From assembly GCA_018666155.1 (NCBI GenBank), contig JABJAH010000014.1:1-45658 (forward strand): 45,658 nucleotides of DNA. Reading direction: 5' to 3'. Origin of the DNA: Rhodospirillaceae bacterium (GTDB lineage: Bacteria; Pseudomonadota; Alphaproteobacteria; Rhodospirillales; Rhodospirillaceae). Made by a program: the position numbers and the translations under genes. Under the pieces are notes generated by a model. It saw only the letters and a list, made by a program, of their open reading frames with translations, had not been told where the DNA came from and searched no databases. The stretch's first letter is position 1; each line of letters begins with the position of its first letter. Of the stretch, positions 17,469 through 26,322 are shown piece after piece.

Positions 17469-19496
17469 CTATGCTGTCATTGCAATGTCTGATGTGTCCG
17501 ATGGAAGGTGAATGCGCATCGTCGTTCCTTGACCAAGGCCATCGCTCAACGCCTCGATAGAACCGCCATGGCCTTCAAGGATGCCTTTACATATTGCAAG
17601 CCCGAGCCCGGTCCCCGCAATCTTTCTGTCTCTGGCTTTGACTCGAAAGAATTTATCGAAGATCGCACCTAAGTCTTCACTGGGGATACCTTGCCCATTG
17701 TCTTTCATGTCAATGACGACATGTCCGTCTTTTTCATAAGCCGTTATGGCAATGGACGTTCCCGGAGGAGAGTATTTGCATGCATTCTCGAGGAGATTCA
17801 TCAAAACGGTCTCCAATAGAACAAAGTCTACGTTAACTAGGGGCAGGCGTTCCGCAACTTCAACATATAGATCATGCTTTTCAAGTCGTCGCTGTGCGCT
17901 GTCCAACGTGGTTCCGATAAGGTCATCAACATCAGTCAACTGTAGCCGAGGAATGAGGGCGCCAGACTCGACCCGTGTCATTTGCATGAGGTTTTTGACA
18001 AATTTGTTTAGGCGTTCTGCTTCTTCCAGAATGGTCGTGAGCAACTCATGCGTCACCTCTGGTGTGTAGCGGTCGCCGTAGGTCAGCAGACTAGAGGCCG
18101 ATCCAATAACAGATGCCAGTGGCGTGCCGAAATCGTGTGAGATCGAGGAGAGTAGCGCCGAGCGAAGGCTCTCTGTCTGAGAGATGACGCGCGCATTCTC
18201 GAGTTCTTGGGATTGTCGAGCCCTTTCAACAGCCACAGCCGACAAACGGCATACTGAATCAAGCATACGCCCAGCCTTGTTTCCGGTTAGGACGGTCTCA
18301 CTAATTTTCCTAAGAGCGAGAACACCGACAACACCATTGGCTGTTTCAAGTGGGCGAAAAAAGGTATCAAGCACAGAGAATTTGTCGGTGCCCAGGCCAC
18401 ATGACTGGCCGTGGGCAAAAGCCCATCGGGCGGCTTCAATATGATCTTGGTTGAGTCCAGCCTGTGGCGGATAAACAGGTTGCAGTGATTTCGCTGCTTT
18501 GCTTGTGTCGGAGTCTGACGGTCCTTGATAAGGCACCAAAACGATTGTCTCGGCATCGAATAGAGACGCGCTTTGGCGCACCACAGCGGCGTAGGTCTCC
18601 TCGATGGTGTCGGATGTTGCAACATCTCGAGTCAGTTGGAATAGGGCGCGAGCTTCACTCTCTCGTTCCTGAGCTGCTTCAGCTTGGTCGCGCAGCCTGC
18701 CAGCTAAGTTGCTGGTAATGCCAGACACCAAGACAAATAGAATGACGAGGAGAACGTTATCTGGAGAACTGAAAGAAAAGGAAAACGTTGGAGATACAAA
18801 AAAGAAATCAAATAGTCCAACGCTGATAACAGACGCAAAAAGCGCAGCGGCAAAACCGTAGGCAGTGGCGCTAAAAATTACTGCCGTTAGGAAAACGATT
18901 GAAAGATTCTCGGCGGGCATAAGGTTTTTGAGCCATTGCACCGAAAGCGCAGCAATGCAGACGGCAAATAGACTGAGTACGTAGTCGTGATACCACGGGC
19001 GATGTTGATCGAGACGCCAGACGACGTGTGTCCGAGCGTCACCCGGTACAGGCGAATCTATAATTGTATCAACGCCGATCTCGTTAGTGTACGACGTCAG
19101 TTGATGAAATAGGGCACGGCTAACACCGATGTCCCACGGCCACCGTTTGCGTGGACCGAAGAAGACGCGCGTGGGTGAAGTGTCGTCCCATTCTGTTGCA
19201 ATTTTCTCAGCCGCTTCTTTCGGAGTGACCGTGACTAATCGTGCATCTAGCCGCGCGACGAGGCGTTTGATCTGTTCGGCTTGCGGGGTTATCAGCGCGC
19301 TAATCCAAGGCGTCGTTGGTGCGACCATATACACTGTAAGGGGTGCGCCAGATTCTTTAGCAAGCCAGTGCACTTCCCGAACAATCGCCATATCTAAGCT
19401 ATGAGCGCCAATGACAACAGTGAACCCTCGTTGCGTGGCTTCAGTCGGCTCTTGCCGTTTCTTCGAGAGCTTAACGATGGCGTGCTGCTCTTTCAT
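17469..19496 (-). CDS. kdpD: KdpD-like sensor kinase lacking the N-terminal KdpD domain
   Basis: A 675-residue kinase, against about 890 in E. coli KdpD. It starts with a universal-stress-like domain (about 24-140), then four membrane segments (about 172-264; DUF4118) and a GAF domain (about 285-425). The histidine kinase core follows, with phospho-acceptor His454 in SSISHDFGTPL, the N box NLLENACKYSPPG and the G boxes DNGQGIPSED and GTGLGLAICKG. The roughly 210-residue N-terminal Walker-containing KdpD domain is absent, and the 116 bases between it and znuB cannot encode it. The start at 19496 has AGGGA upstream. It probably senses turgor or K+ differently from the classical form, or responds to another cue. 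Confidence 0.88.
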   Translation of the reverse strand: MKEQHAIVKLSKKRQEPTEATQRGFTVVIGAHSLDMAIVREVHWLAKESGAPLTVYMVAPTTPWISALITPQAEQIKRLVARLDARLVTVTPKEAAEKIATEWDDTSPTRVFFGPRKRWPWDIGVSRALFHQLTSYTNEIGVDTIIDSPVPGDARTHVVWRLDQHRPWYHDYVLSLFAVCIAALSVQWLKNLMPAENLSIVFLTAVIFSATAYGFAAALFASVISVGLFDFFFVSPTFSFSFSSPDNVLLVILFVLVSGITSNLAGRLRDQAEAAQERESEARALFQLTRDVATSDTIEETYAAVVRQSASLFDAETIVLVPYQGPSDSDTSKAAKSLQPVYPPQAGLNQDHIEAARWAFAHGQSCGLGTDKFSVLDTFFRPLETANGVVGVLALRKISETVLTGNKAGRMLDSVCRLSAVAVERARQSQELENARVISQTESLRSALLSSISHDFGTPLASVIGSASSLLTYGDRYTPEVTHELLTTILEEAERLNKFVKNLMQMTRVESGALIPRLQLTDVDDLIGTTLDSAQRRLEKHDLYVEVAERLPLVNVDFVLLETVLMNLLENACKYSPPGTSIAITAYEKDGHVVIDMKDNGQGIPSEDLGAIFDKFFRVKARDRKIAGTGLGLAICKGILEGHGGSIEALSDGLGQGTTMRIHLPSDTSDIAMTA

Positions 19497-19612
19497 ATCT
19501 ATCCCTATAAGGGCGACCTAATTCGTATCATCGTGACGTACTTCCCGGAACGACACCATGACTTTGAGCTCTCCTTTTTAACGCTTGATCAGCTCAAAGA
19601 GTTGCCTTCGAC

Positions 19613-20416
19613 TTATGTAATAGAGCGCTGTTTGCTCATTAGCCCGATCGCCATACCAACGGCAAATAGAACCGCTGCGGAAAGAACGATCGCTGGCCCT
19701 GCCGGAATATCCCACTGGAAAGAGCCAGCAAGCCCCATCGCTACTGCTATGCATCCCACCAGGATGGCCAAGAGAGCCATTTGCTCCGGGGTCTTCGCCA
19801 TGTGCCTCGCTGCGGCGGGCGGTATGATGAGCATCGCTGTAATAAGTAAAATGCCCACGACTTTCATTGAAATGGCAACGACGACTGCAATAAGGATAAC
19901 GAATGCCAGCTCTATTCTATGACCGGGGATGCCTTCAGCCATCGCCATGTCTTTATTTACGGTCAAGGCAACGAGGGAGCGCCACAATAGGGCAACAACA
20001 GTAGAGACGATGACAGCGCCGGCCCAAATCCATGCAACGTCTGTTGTGGAAACGGCGAGGATGTCGCCGAACAGGTACGCCATGAGATCAATGCGGACGC
20101 CTTGAACAAACGTAATCGCGATTAGCCCGCCGGCCAACGTTGTATGAGACAGTAACCCAAGCAGTGTATCGCTTGACCAATCTCGCTTCTGTTGAAGCCA
20201 GACAAGAAGCATTGCAACGATGATTCCGGTTGCCATGGTGCCAAAAGTTGGTGCCGTTCCGAGTAAGAACCCGAGGGCGACGCCAAGCAATGCTGAATGG
20301 GCGAGAGTGTCGCCAAAGTAGGCCATGCGACGCCATACAACGAAGCATCCGAGCGGGCCTGCGGCGACGGCTACGCCTATCCCGGCTAGGGCGGCACGTA
20401 CTAGGAAGTCATCCAT
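19613..20416 (-). CDS. znuB: Zinc ABC transporter permease
   Basis: A 267-residue inner-membrane permease of the ABC-3 metal-uptake family with about seven or eight hydrophobic segments. The N-terminus FVVWRRMAYFGDTLAHSALL and the downstream MKVVGILLITAMLIIPPAAA are family hallmarks. It forms the channel for zinc passed on by ZnuA and powered by ZnuC. It lies 21 bases after znuC in the same direction and is the last znu gene of the zur-znuC-znuB arm. The identification as a zinc rather than manganese transporter rests on the adjoining zur gene and the His-rich partners. Confidence 0.93.
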   Translation of the reverse strand: MDDFLVRAALAGIGVAVAAGPLGCFVVWRRMAYFGDTLAHSALLGVALGFLLGTAPTFGTMATGIIVAMLLVWLQQKRDWSSDTLLGLLSHTTLAGGLIAITFVQGVRIDLMAYLFGDILAVSTTDVAWIWAGAVIVSTVVALLWRSLVALTVNKDMAMAEGIPGHRIELAFVILIAVVVAISMKVVGILLITAMLIIPPAAARHMAKTPEQMALLAILVGCIAVAMGLAGSFQWDIPAGPAIVLSAAVLFAVGMAIGLMSKQRSIT

Positions 20417-20437
20417 ATATTCTCGCGGCCTTCACTA

Positions 20438-21211
20438 TCAATGCGGATGATCGTGGTCATGTGTATGCGTAGGTCGCACTTCACCAGCCGGGCCATGGTC
20501 GTGGTCATGGTGGTGGGTGTAGATCGCCAACATGTCGGCCGCGCTTTGGCCAAAAAGACGAAGAAATTCAGGGTGTTTGCTCACCTCAGCGGGGCGACCG
20601 GAGCAGCAGATATGATTGTTGAGGCAGTATACGCGTGTTGTTGCTGACATAACGACGTTCAGGTCATGGGATACCATAACAACCGCGCAATTCAGTCGGT
20701 CCCGCGTTTCTTGAATCAGACGGTACAGATCGATCGCACCACTGATGTCGACATTTTGAGTCGGCTCGTCCAGTACCAATAGGTCTGGGTTTCTCAGTAT
20801 CGCCCGCGCCAGTTGGACTCTTTGCATTTCCCCACCGGACAACACGTGAACGCTCTTATCGAGAATCGGTTCGAGTTGTACGTGATCAAGGGTACGCGCG
20901 AGCTCTTCGTCCGGTTGTTGATGAGTCAGAGTCAGAAAGCGCCTCACAGTCAGGGGGAGGGTCGGGTCTATGACAAGCTTTTGGGCTTGATACCCAACCA
21001 CGAGCCCAGCTTTTCGCGTGATCGTGCCGCTATCCGTCGGCTCGAGTCCTAAGAGGGCGCGCACTAAAGTTGATTTCCCGGCACCATTGGGGCCAATCAA
21101 AGTGACAATTTCACCAGAGTCTACGGTGAGGTCGATTCCATTTAGAATCATTTGGCCACCGCGGCTCACTTTTAGGCCGGACGCTTTGATCAACGTTTGT
21201 GTGTCTGCCAT
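20438..21211 (-). CDS. znuC: Zinc ABC transporter ATP-binding protein
   Basis: A 257-residue ABC ATPase. Walker A is GPNGAGKST, the signature is LSGGEMQRVQLARA, Walker B is LLVLDEPTQNVD and the switch His is in VSHDLN. The start at 21211 was chosen because it has a GGAG site and a typical length; an open frame to 21421 would run through the 3' part of zur. The C-terminus ends in two His/Asp clusters (HHHDHDHG and HTHDHDHPH), which suggests metal binding near the transporter. It starts 13 bases after the zur stop, within the zur-znuC-znuB operon. Confidence 0.95.
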   Translation of the reverse strand: MADTQTLIKASGLKVSRGGQMILNGIDLTVDSGEIVTLIGPNGAGKSTLVRALLGLEPTDSGTITRKAGLVVGYQAQKLVIDPTLPLTVRRFLTLTHQQPDEELARTLDHVQLEPILDKSVHVLSGGEMQRVQLARAILRNPDLLVLDEPTQNVDISGAIDLYRLIQETRDRLNCAVVMVSHDLNVVMSATTRVYCLNNHICCSGRPAEVSKHPEFLRLFGQSAADMLAIYTHHHDHDHGPAGEVRPTHTHDHDHPH

Positions 21212-21224
21212 TGCGTGCTCCAAT

Positions 21225-21692
21225 TCAATTTTGGCAATTGGGGCATATGCCGGTGATTTCCACGACACGGTGTTGGACACGAAAGCCGGCTGATGCGGCC
21301 GTCTCTTCAACCGCTTTTGCGATAGGCCGGGCTTCGACTTCGGCTGCCGAGCCGCACTGATCACAAATGAGGAACTGGGCTTCGTGATGATCGTCCGGTG
21401 CGGAGCAGCCGATGAAGGCATTGCGACTAGACAATCGATGGGCGAGCCCGGCTTCCATGAGAAAGTCTAGTGCACGATAGACGACCATCGGTGCGGGCCG
21501 GCGTCCGTCTTCTTGCAACCGGTCCAAGATATCGTATGCCCCGAGGGGGCTATGGCTTTGCCATAAAATCTCCAGGACCTTGCGCCGGGTCTTGGTAAAC
21601 CGAAGACCGAGGGCGCGGCTCTTGTTCTCAGCCGTTTTCAGGGCGCCTGAGACGCATCGGCCATGGTCGTGACGGGGATTCGGGAAGCTCAT
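21225..21692 (-). CDS. zur: Zinc uptake regulator, Fur family
   Basis: A 155-residue Fur-family repressor. The winged helix spans about residues 30-90 (LRFTKTRRKVLEIL, VVYRALDFLMEAG). Two CxxC pairs, Cys110/Cys113 and Cys150/Cys153, form the structural zinc site, and DDHHEAQFLIC supplies the usual regulatory His/Glu ligands. With zinc bound it should repress znu genes. It is the first gene of zur-znuC-znuB and is divergent from znuA. The palindrome at 21730-21744 lies 37 bases upstream of its start, so it probably autoregulates. Confidence 0.94.
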   Translation of the reverse strand: MSFPNPRHDHGRCVSGALKTAENKSRALGLRFTKTRRKVLEILWQSHSPLGAYDILDRLQEDGRRPAPMVVYRALDFLMEAGLAHRLSSRNAFIGCSAPDDHHEAQFLICDQCGSAAEVEARPIAKAVEETAASAGFRVQHRVVEITGICPNCQN

Positions 21693-21729
21693 TTCTGTGT
21701 GCCAAATACCTATAGACAGAGCACCAAAG

Positions 21730-21744
21730 TGTTATGATATAACA
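21730..21744. promoter_or_regulatory. Zur-box palindrome in the zur/znuA divergent region
   Basis: TGTTAT-GAT-ATAACA is a perfect 6-base inverted repeat with a 3-base spacer. It lies 33 bases before the znuA start and 37 before zur. It matches the core known for alphaproteobacterial Zur sites, and its position allows one operator to control both transcripts. Confidence 0.85.
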
Positions 21745-21777
21745 AAACATATTAGAACGAATTAGTGAAGGGTAAAA

Positions 21778-22743
21778 ATGATGTTCCTGAAATGTGGAAT
21801 ATTAGCTGCGGTGGGGCTTTGGGTGATTGTCACCGCGGCGGCCCAGGCAGCTGCTCCCAACGTACTTGTCACAGTCCGACCGATCCATTCATTGGTGGCA
21901 GCCGTTATGGATGGGGTTGGGACGCCTGGTCTTTTGCTCGAAAGCGGGCAGACACCGCACTCTTATACTTTGGCCCCGTCTGATGCCAAGGCCCTCAGTG
22001 CTGCCGACATCGTTGTCTGGGTTGGGGAGCCCCTAGAGACCTTTCTAGAAGGGCCGCTAGAGACGTTGGCCTCAGATGCGGACATTGTTGAACTCATAGC
22101 TGACGACCGCATTGCCCTGAAGGCAAACCGCGACGGTGGCATCTGGCGTTCTGAAGATGATCATGAAGAGGGCGAGACACATGCCGACGATGATCATGAT
22201 CATGATCATGATCACGGTCATGTTGATGGACATATTTGGTTGGACCCGAACAACGCTCGAGCCGTGATAGCAATCGTGGTCGAGGCTTTGTCGAACACGG
22301 ACCCTAAGAATGCTGTAATCTATGCAGATAATGCGAATTCTGCGCTGAAGAACTTGAGTGAGTTAGAGGCTGAGGTTCTCGATGTTTTGGGACCGGTCAA
22401 GGATCGACCGTTCTTAGTGGCGCATGACGCGTTGCAATACTTCGATCGATATTTCGAATTAAACGCTGTTGGTGCGATCACAGTCACACCCGACCGGACG
22501 CCGAGTGCGCGCCGGTTGTCGAATATCAGAGAGAGCGCTAGGCAGCTTGGCTCCGTGTGCCTTTTTTCGGAGCCAGGGTTTGAGCCAAAGGTGATGCGGG
22601 TCGTCGCCGAAGCTGCTGATATCCGAACCGGTGTCCTAGATCCTTTGGGAGCAGAGCTAGATCCGGGAAAGGCCCTTTACTTCGATTTGATGCGAGGGCT
22701 GGCGCTACAATTAGCGAACTGTCTTGGTCAGAACCCAAGCTAA
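21778..22743 (+). CDS. znuA: Zinc ABC transporter substrate-binding protein
   Basis: A 321-residue periplasmic binding protein with a signal peptide (about 1-24). Expected zinc ligands are His61 (QTPHSYTLAPSD), His152 (GHIWLDP), His216 (VAHDALQYF) and Asp288 (LDPLGAELDPG). The charged loop at about 127-149, rich in His and Asp, is typical of ZnuA and may buffer zinc. Cys261 and Cys315 match the family's C-terminal disulphide pair. The start ATG at 21778 follows GAAGGG; a second ATG is adjacent. It is divergent from zur and probably Zur-repressed. The stop lies 4 bases from the end of the convergent formyltransferase-like gene. Confidence 0.95.
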   Translation: MMFLKCGILAAVGLWVIVTAAAQAAAPNVLVTVRPIHSLVAAVMDGVGTPGLLLESGQTPHSYTLAPSDAKALSAADIVVWVGEPLETFLEGPLETLASDADIVELIADDRIALKANRDGGIWRSEDDHEEGETHADDDHDHDHDHGHVDGHIWLDPNNARAVIAIVVEALSNTDPKNAVIYADNANSALKNLSELEAEVLDVLGPVKDRPFLVAHDALQYFDRYFELNAVGAITVTPDRTPSARRLSNIRESARQLGSVCLFSEPGFEPKVMRVVAEAADIRTGVLDPLGAELDPGKALYFDLMRGLALQLANCLGQNPS

Positions 22744-22747
22744 TGTT

Positions 22748-23461
22748 TTAGGTCGTCGGTAGGCCGCCTCTGACAACGTCTTCAGTTGTCCGTGAATTAT
22801 CAAGTTTAAAGCGCTGGCCGAAAAGTGTGATCGTCAGGGCATGGTTGGGGCCTTCTCCAACGGCACGATAACGCTTATCAAATTCATCTGCAGTTACATC
22901 GTCTGGAAGTTCGCACAGGGCTTTGAAATCTTTGGTTGATCGTGGACGACCAAGCCAGACTTCACCCGAAGGTGTGATCGGCGCATCGAGTTTGACAAGA
23001 TGAGGGAGGAGGCGGTGGTACAGTTGCAGAACACACTCAAGGGCCATCTTATCAAGCGTCATACGGTCTGAGTCCTTCTGCATCGCAAAATGCTCAACGC
23101 CGACGATTTCTCCCTTATCAATTTTATCGGTCATGAGATGTGCCGTGGCACCGAAGGTTTCTGCGTCCTCGTAAATCGCGAAACACGACGGGAAGAGCCC
23201 CGGATATTCTGGTGGTCCTGGGTGGAAATTATACGCCCCTGCGTCAATGCGGCTTAGGATGCCCGGGGGAACGATAATTCCTGAGCAGAATGCGGCGAGA
23301 CGGACGGGGCCAGCACTTTGGTCAAGCGCGGCGATCAGAGCATCAAGGGTATCAACCGGCTCAACGTTGAGCCCATCAGCACCGTTTTGGCTCAAAGCCG
23401 CTTGCAAAAGCGCGGGCTGGAATAGGGGTTCTGTCAGAATAATGAGTGTTTGATGGTCCAT
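22748..23461 (-). CDS. Formyltransferase-domain protein
   Basis: A 237-residue protein with the formyl-transferase N-terminal fold seen in methionyl-tRNA and phosphoribosylglycinamide formyltransferases. Catalytic residues are in place: Asn78 and His80 in YNFHPGPPEYPG and Asp115 in TDKIDKGEIV. It lacks the C-terminal tRNA-binding domain of full-length Fmt (about 310 residues), so it is unlikely to be the housekeeping Fmt. Stand-alone proteins of this type act on sugar-nucleotides or other amines, and the substrate here is unknown. It is convergent with znuA and divergent from the SUF regulator. Confidence 0.8.
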   Translation of the reverse strand: MDHQTLIILTEPLFQPALLQAALSQNGADGLNVEPVDTLDALIAALDQSAGPVRLAAFCSGIIVPPGILSRIDAGAYNFHPGPPEYPGLFPSCFAIYEDAETFGATAHLMTDKIDKGEIVGVEHFAMQKDSDRMTLDKMALECVLQLYHRLLPHLVKLDAPITPSGEVWLGRPRSTKDFKALCELPDDVTADEFDKRYRAVGEGPNHALTITLFGQRFKLDNSRTTEDVVRGGLPTT

Positions 23462-23529
23462 TGGTTCACTTTAATTGGGCTGAAGCTGGCTTCCACCCTT
23501 GAAATTGTCGTCATCCTTAACTAAAGACA

Positions 23530-23542
23530 CTAGTGAAACTAG
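23530..23542. promoter_or_regulatory. Possible operator upstream of SUF regulator
   Basis: CTAGT-GAA-ACTAG is a perfect 5-base inverted repeat 34 bases before the GTG of the Rrf2 regulator gene. It may be its autoregulatory site. Flanking bases do not clearly extend the symmetry or match a known IscR motif, so this is a candidate only. Confidence 0.4.
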
Positions 23543-23576
23543 ACTATTTTGGTCCTGCTTTTGAGGCGTCGAATTA

Positions 23577-24062
23577 GTGTTTAAAGTCAACAAGTTAACA
23601 GACTATGCCACAGTGGTGCTGATCGACATGGCCAGTAGCGGTCTGATTAGACCGACGCAGGCGATCTCGGACAATACCGGTATTCCTCTGCCAACTGTCG
23701 CTAAGCTGATGAAGCATCTCGTTAAGTCGGGGTTGGTGGTCTCCCATCGCGGAGTAAGAGGTGGGTACAGTTTGAGTAGACCTGCCGATCAAACGACGGT
23801 CGCCGACGTTATTGAGGCCGTCGAAGGACCAATCGCTTTGACCGCCTGCGTTGATACGTCCGACGAACAATGCTCTTACGAAAGTCTTTGTCCCGCGAGC
23901 GGAAAATGGAATCGCGTGAACCGTGCGGTAACAGGTGCGTTGCGCGATGTGACACTGGCCGAAATGATGACTGATCTTCACGGTGCAGGCCAAGTTCCAC
24001 CGACGGAACGTTCTCGATCAACGAGCGATGCACAGACGTTGCAGTCAGAACAGGTGAGTTAA
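23577..24062 (+). CDS. Rrf2-family Fe-S regulator of the SUF operon
   Basis: A 161-residue Rrf2 protein with GTG start and GAGG 10 bases upstream. The N-terminus [19 protein letters not shown] is typical of the family, and the helix-turn-helix covers about 28-65 with the wing [13 protein letters not shown]. Three cysteines at 91, 99 and 105 are positioned to bind an Fe-S cluster, as in IscR. It lies 2 bases before sufB and is the first gene of the operon, as in other alphaproteobacteria. It probably represses or activates the operon according to cluster status. Confident for family; the exact name (IscR or a SUF-specific homologue) is not assigned. Confidence 0.9.
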   Translation: MFKVNKLTDYATVVLIDMASSGLIRPTQAISDNTGIPLPTVAKLMKHLVKSGLVVSHRGVRGGYSLSRPADQTTVADVIEAVEGPIALTACVDTSDEQCSYESLCPASGKWNRVNRAVTGALRDVTLAEMMTDLHGAGQVPPTERSRSTSDAQTLQSEQVS

Positions 24063-24064
24063 TT

Positions 24065-25519
24065 ATGGCTGCAACCCAACAAACCGTCGATGCCGTTCGT
24101 GACGTCGAAAAATACAAATATGGCTGGGAAACGAATATTGAATCCGACATGGCTCCAAAGGGGCTTAGTGAGGATATCGTTCGCTTTATTTCGGCTAAGA
24201 AGGAAGAGCCAGAATGGATGTTGGACTGGCGTCTCAAGGCATACCGGTTGTGGCTGACCCAAGAAGATCAAGAACCTGATTGGGCCAAGCTCAAATATCC
24301 AAAAATCGACTACCAAGACTCCTACTACTATGCCTCCCCCAATTTAGGTGATGCGCCAAAAAGTCTTGATGAAGTCGACCCAAAGTTGCTGGAAACCTAT
24401 GAAAAACTAGGTATTCCTTTACGTGAACAAGAAATGCTTGCCGGGGTCGCGGTTGACGCGGTGTTCGACAGTGTCTCGGTCGCCACGACGTATAAAAAGA
24501 AACTCAATGAGCTCGGCGTCATTTTTTGCCCGATGTCGGAAGCGATTAAAGAGCACCCGGAGCTTGTGCAGAAATATCTTGGGTCAGTTGTTCCGTACAG
24601 TGACAACTTCTTTGCGACGCTAAACTGCGCGGTGTTTACAGATGGTTCCTTTGTATACATACCCAAAGGACTGCGTTGCCCTATGGAGTTGTCGACATAT
24701 TTCCGGATCAACGAAAAAAACACAGGGCAGTTCGAGCGAACCTTAATTATCGCCGACGAAGGCTCTTACGTGAGCTATCTGGAGGGCTGCACCGCGCCTC
24801 AACGCGATGAGAATCAGCTCCACGCAGCTGTTGTCGAGTTGGTTGTGTTGGACGATGCGGAGATTAAATACTCCACGGTCCAGAATTGGTACCCAGGGGA
24901 TGAAGACGGCAAGGGCGGCATTTATAATTTTGTGACTAAGCGTGCGGCGTGCCGCGGAAAGAATTCGAAGGTGATGTGGACTCAGGTCGAGACCGGATCG
25001 GCGATTACCTGGAAGTATCCAAGCTGTATTTTGCAAGGCGATAATTCGAGCGGAGAATTTTACTCCGTCGCTATTACCAATAATCGCCAACAAGCGGATA
25101 CCGGAACCAAGATGATCCACTTGGGCAAAAACACGCGATCTAAGATTATTGCCAAAGGAATATCAGCTGGTCGGTCGAACAGCACTTATCGAGGTTTGGT
25201 CCGCATCCAGCCTAAGGCGGAAGGCGCACGTAACTTTACCCAATGCGATAGTTTGCTGATCGGTAATCAATGTGGTGCACATACGGTGCCCTATATAGAA
25301 AGCCGTAATCCAACGGCTCAAACTGAACATGAAGCCACGACGTCGAAGATTAGCGACGAGCAAATGTTCTACTGTCAGCAACGCGGAATGAACCCAGAAG
25401 AAGCCATTTCTCTTATCGTGAACGGCTTTTGCAAAGAAGTTCTGCAGACACTGCCGATGGAATTTGCTGTAGAGGCACAAAAGCTCGTTGGGATTAGTCT
25501 GGAAGGTAGCGTCGGTTAA
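24065..25519 (+). CDS. sufB: Fe-S cluster assembly scaffold SufB
   Basis: A 484-residue SufB, full length. The beta-helical core carries [13 protein letters not shown] and [20 protein letters not shown], in which the Cys before DSLL corresponds to the cluster-binding Cys of E. coli SufB. The segment [19 protein letters not shown] and the C-terminal [15 protein letters not shown] are also hallmarks. It builds Fe-S clusters with SufC and SufD in the cytoplasm. It follows the regulator by 2 bases, so translation is probably coupled. Confidence 0.97.
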   Translation: MAATQQTVDAVRDVEKYKYGWETNIESDMAPKGLSEDIVRFISAKKEEPEWMLDWRLKAYRLWLTQEDQEPDWAKLKYPKIDYQDSYYYASPNLGDAPKSLDEVDPKLLETYEKLGIPLREQEMLAGVAVDAVFDSVSVATTYKKKLNELGVIFCPMSEAIKEHPELVQKYLGSVVPYSDNFFATLNCAVFTDGSFVYIPKGLRCPMELSTYFRINEKNTGQFERTLIIADEGSYVSYLEGCTAPQRDENQLHAAVVELVVLDDAEIKYSTVQNWYPGDEDGKGGIYNFVTKRAACRGKNSKVMWTQVETGSAITWKYPSCILQGDNSSGEFYSVAITNNRQQADTGTKMIHLGKNTRSKIIAKGISAGRSNSTYRGLVRIQPKAEGARNFTQCDSLLIGNQCGAHTVPYIESRNPTAQTEHEATTSKISDEQMFYCQQRGMNPEEAISLIVNGFCKEVLQTLPMEFAVEAQKLVGISLEGSVG

Positions 25520-25549
25520 ATCACCGACCGTTGAAGAAGAAGTATCAAG

Positions 25550-26308
25550 ATGTCGCTTATCGAAATCAAAGACTTGCATGTATCCGTCGATGGTAAGGAG
25601 ATTCTCAAGGGAATCGATCTGAACATGGATGGTGGCGAGATACACGCAATCATGGGCCCGAACGGAACCGGAAAAAGTACACTGTCATATGTGCTCGCAG
25701 GTAAAGACGGTTATGAGATTACGCAAGGCAGCGTCCTTTTTGATGGCAAAAATTTGCTAGACATGGAGGCTGACGAACGAGCTCGCGCTGGTGTTTTTCT
25801 GGCTTTTCAGTATCCGATGGAAATTCCAGGCGTTGCGACGGCGACGTTTCTGAAGACGGCGCTCAATGCTAAGCGGCGCGAGCAAGGCCTTGATGAAATC
25901 GATGCCATGGATTTTTTGAATCTGATCAAGAGCAAGACCAAAGAGCTCGAGATTCCCTATGAGATGATCAAGCGCCCGCTCAACGTAGGCTTCTCTGGTG
26001 GCGAAAAGAAAAGAGCGGAAGTGCTGCAGATGAGTCTGCTCGAGCCGCGGTTCGCCATCCTCGACGAAACAGACTCCGGTCTCGACATTGACGCACTCAA
26101 GGTGGTGTCCGACGGTGTTAATGCGCTGCGCAGTCCAGACCGCGCCTTTTTGATCATCACCCATTATCAACGGCTACTGTCATACATTGTGCCAGACCAT
26201 GTTCACGTTCTAGTCGGTGGACGAATCGTTGAGAGTGGCGATAAGACTCTTGCTGAACTCTTGGAAGCTGAAGGTTATGCTCGCTTCGAAGAGAGTGAAG
26301 CGGCGTAA
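25550..26308 (+). CDS. sufC: Fe-S cluster assembly ATPase SufC
   Basis: A 252-residue ABC-type ATPase. Walker A is GPNGTGKST (36-44), the signature is FSGGEKKRAE and Walker B is AILDETDSGLD. The family-specific VFLAFQYPMEIPGV segment is present. SufC drives conformational change in the SufBCD scaffold and is not a transporter. It lies 30 bases after sufB and 14 before sufD. Confidence 0.97.
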   Translation: MSLIEIKDLHVSVDGKEILKGIDLNMDGGEIHAIMGPNGTGKSTLSYVLAGKDGYEITQGSVLFDGKNLLDMEADERARAGVFLAFQYPMEIPGVATATFLKTALNAKRREQGLDEIDAMDFLNLIKSKTKELEIPYEMIKRPLNVGFSGGEKKRAEVLQMSLLEPRFAILDETDSGLDIDALKVVSDGVNALRSPDRAFLIITHYQRLLSYIVPDHVHVLVGGRIVESGDKTLAELLEAEGYARFEESEAA

Positions 26309-26322
26309 GGCGGGTACAACCG

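Noticed and set aside
19401..19922. 173-residue plus-strand frame over kdpD and znuB
   Set aside because: Most of it is antisense to two well-supported genes, its second half is the reverse frame of ZnuB, and it has no ribosome site.
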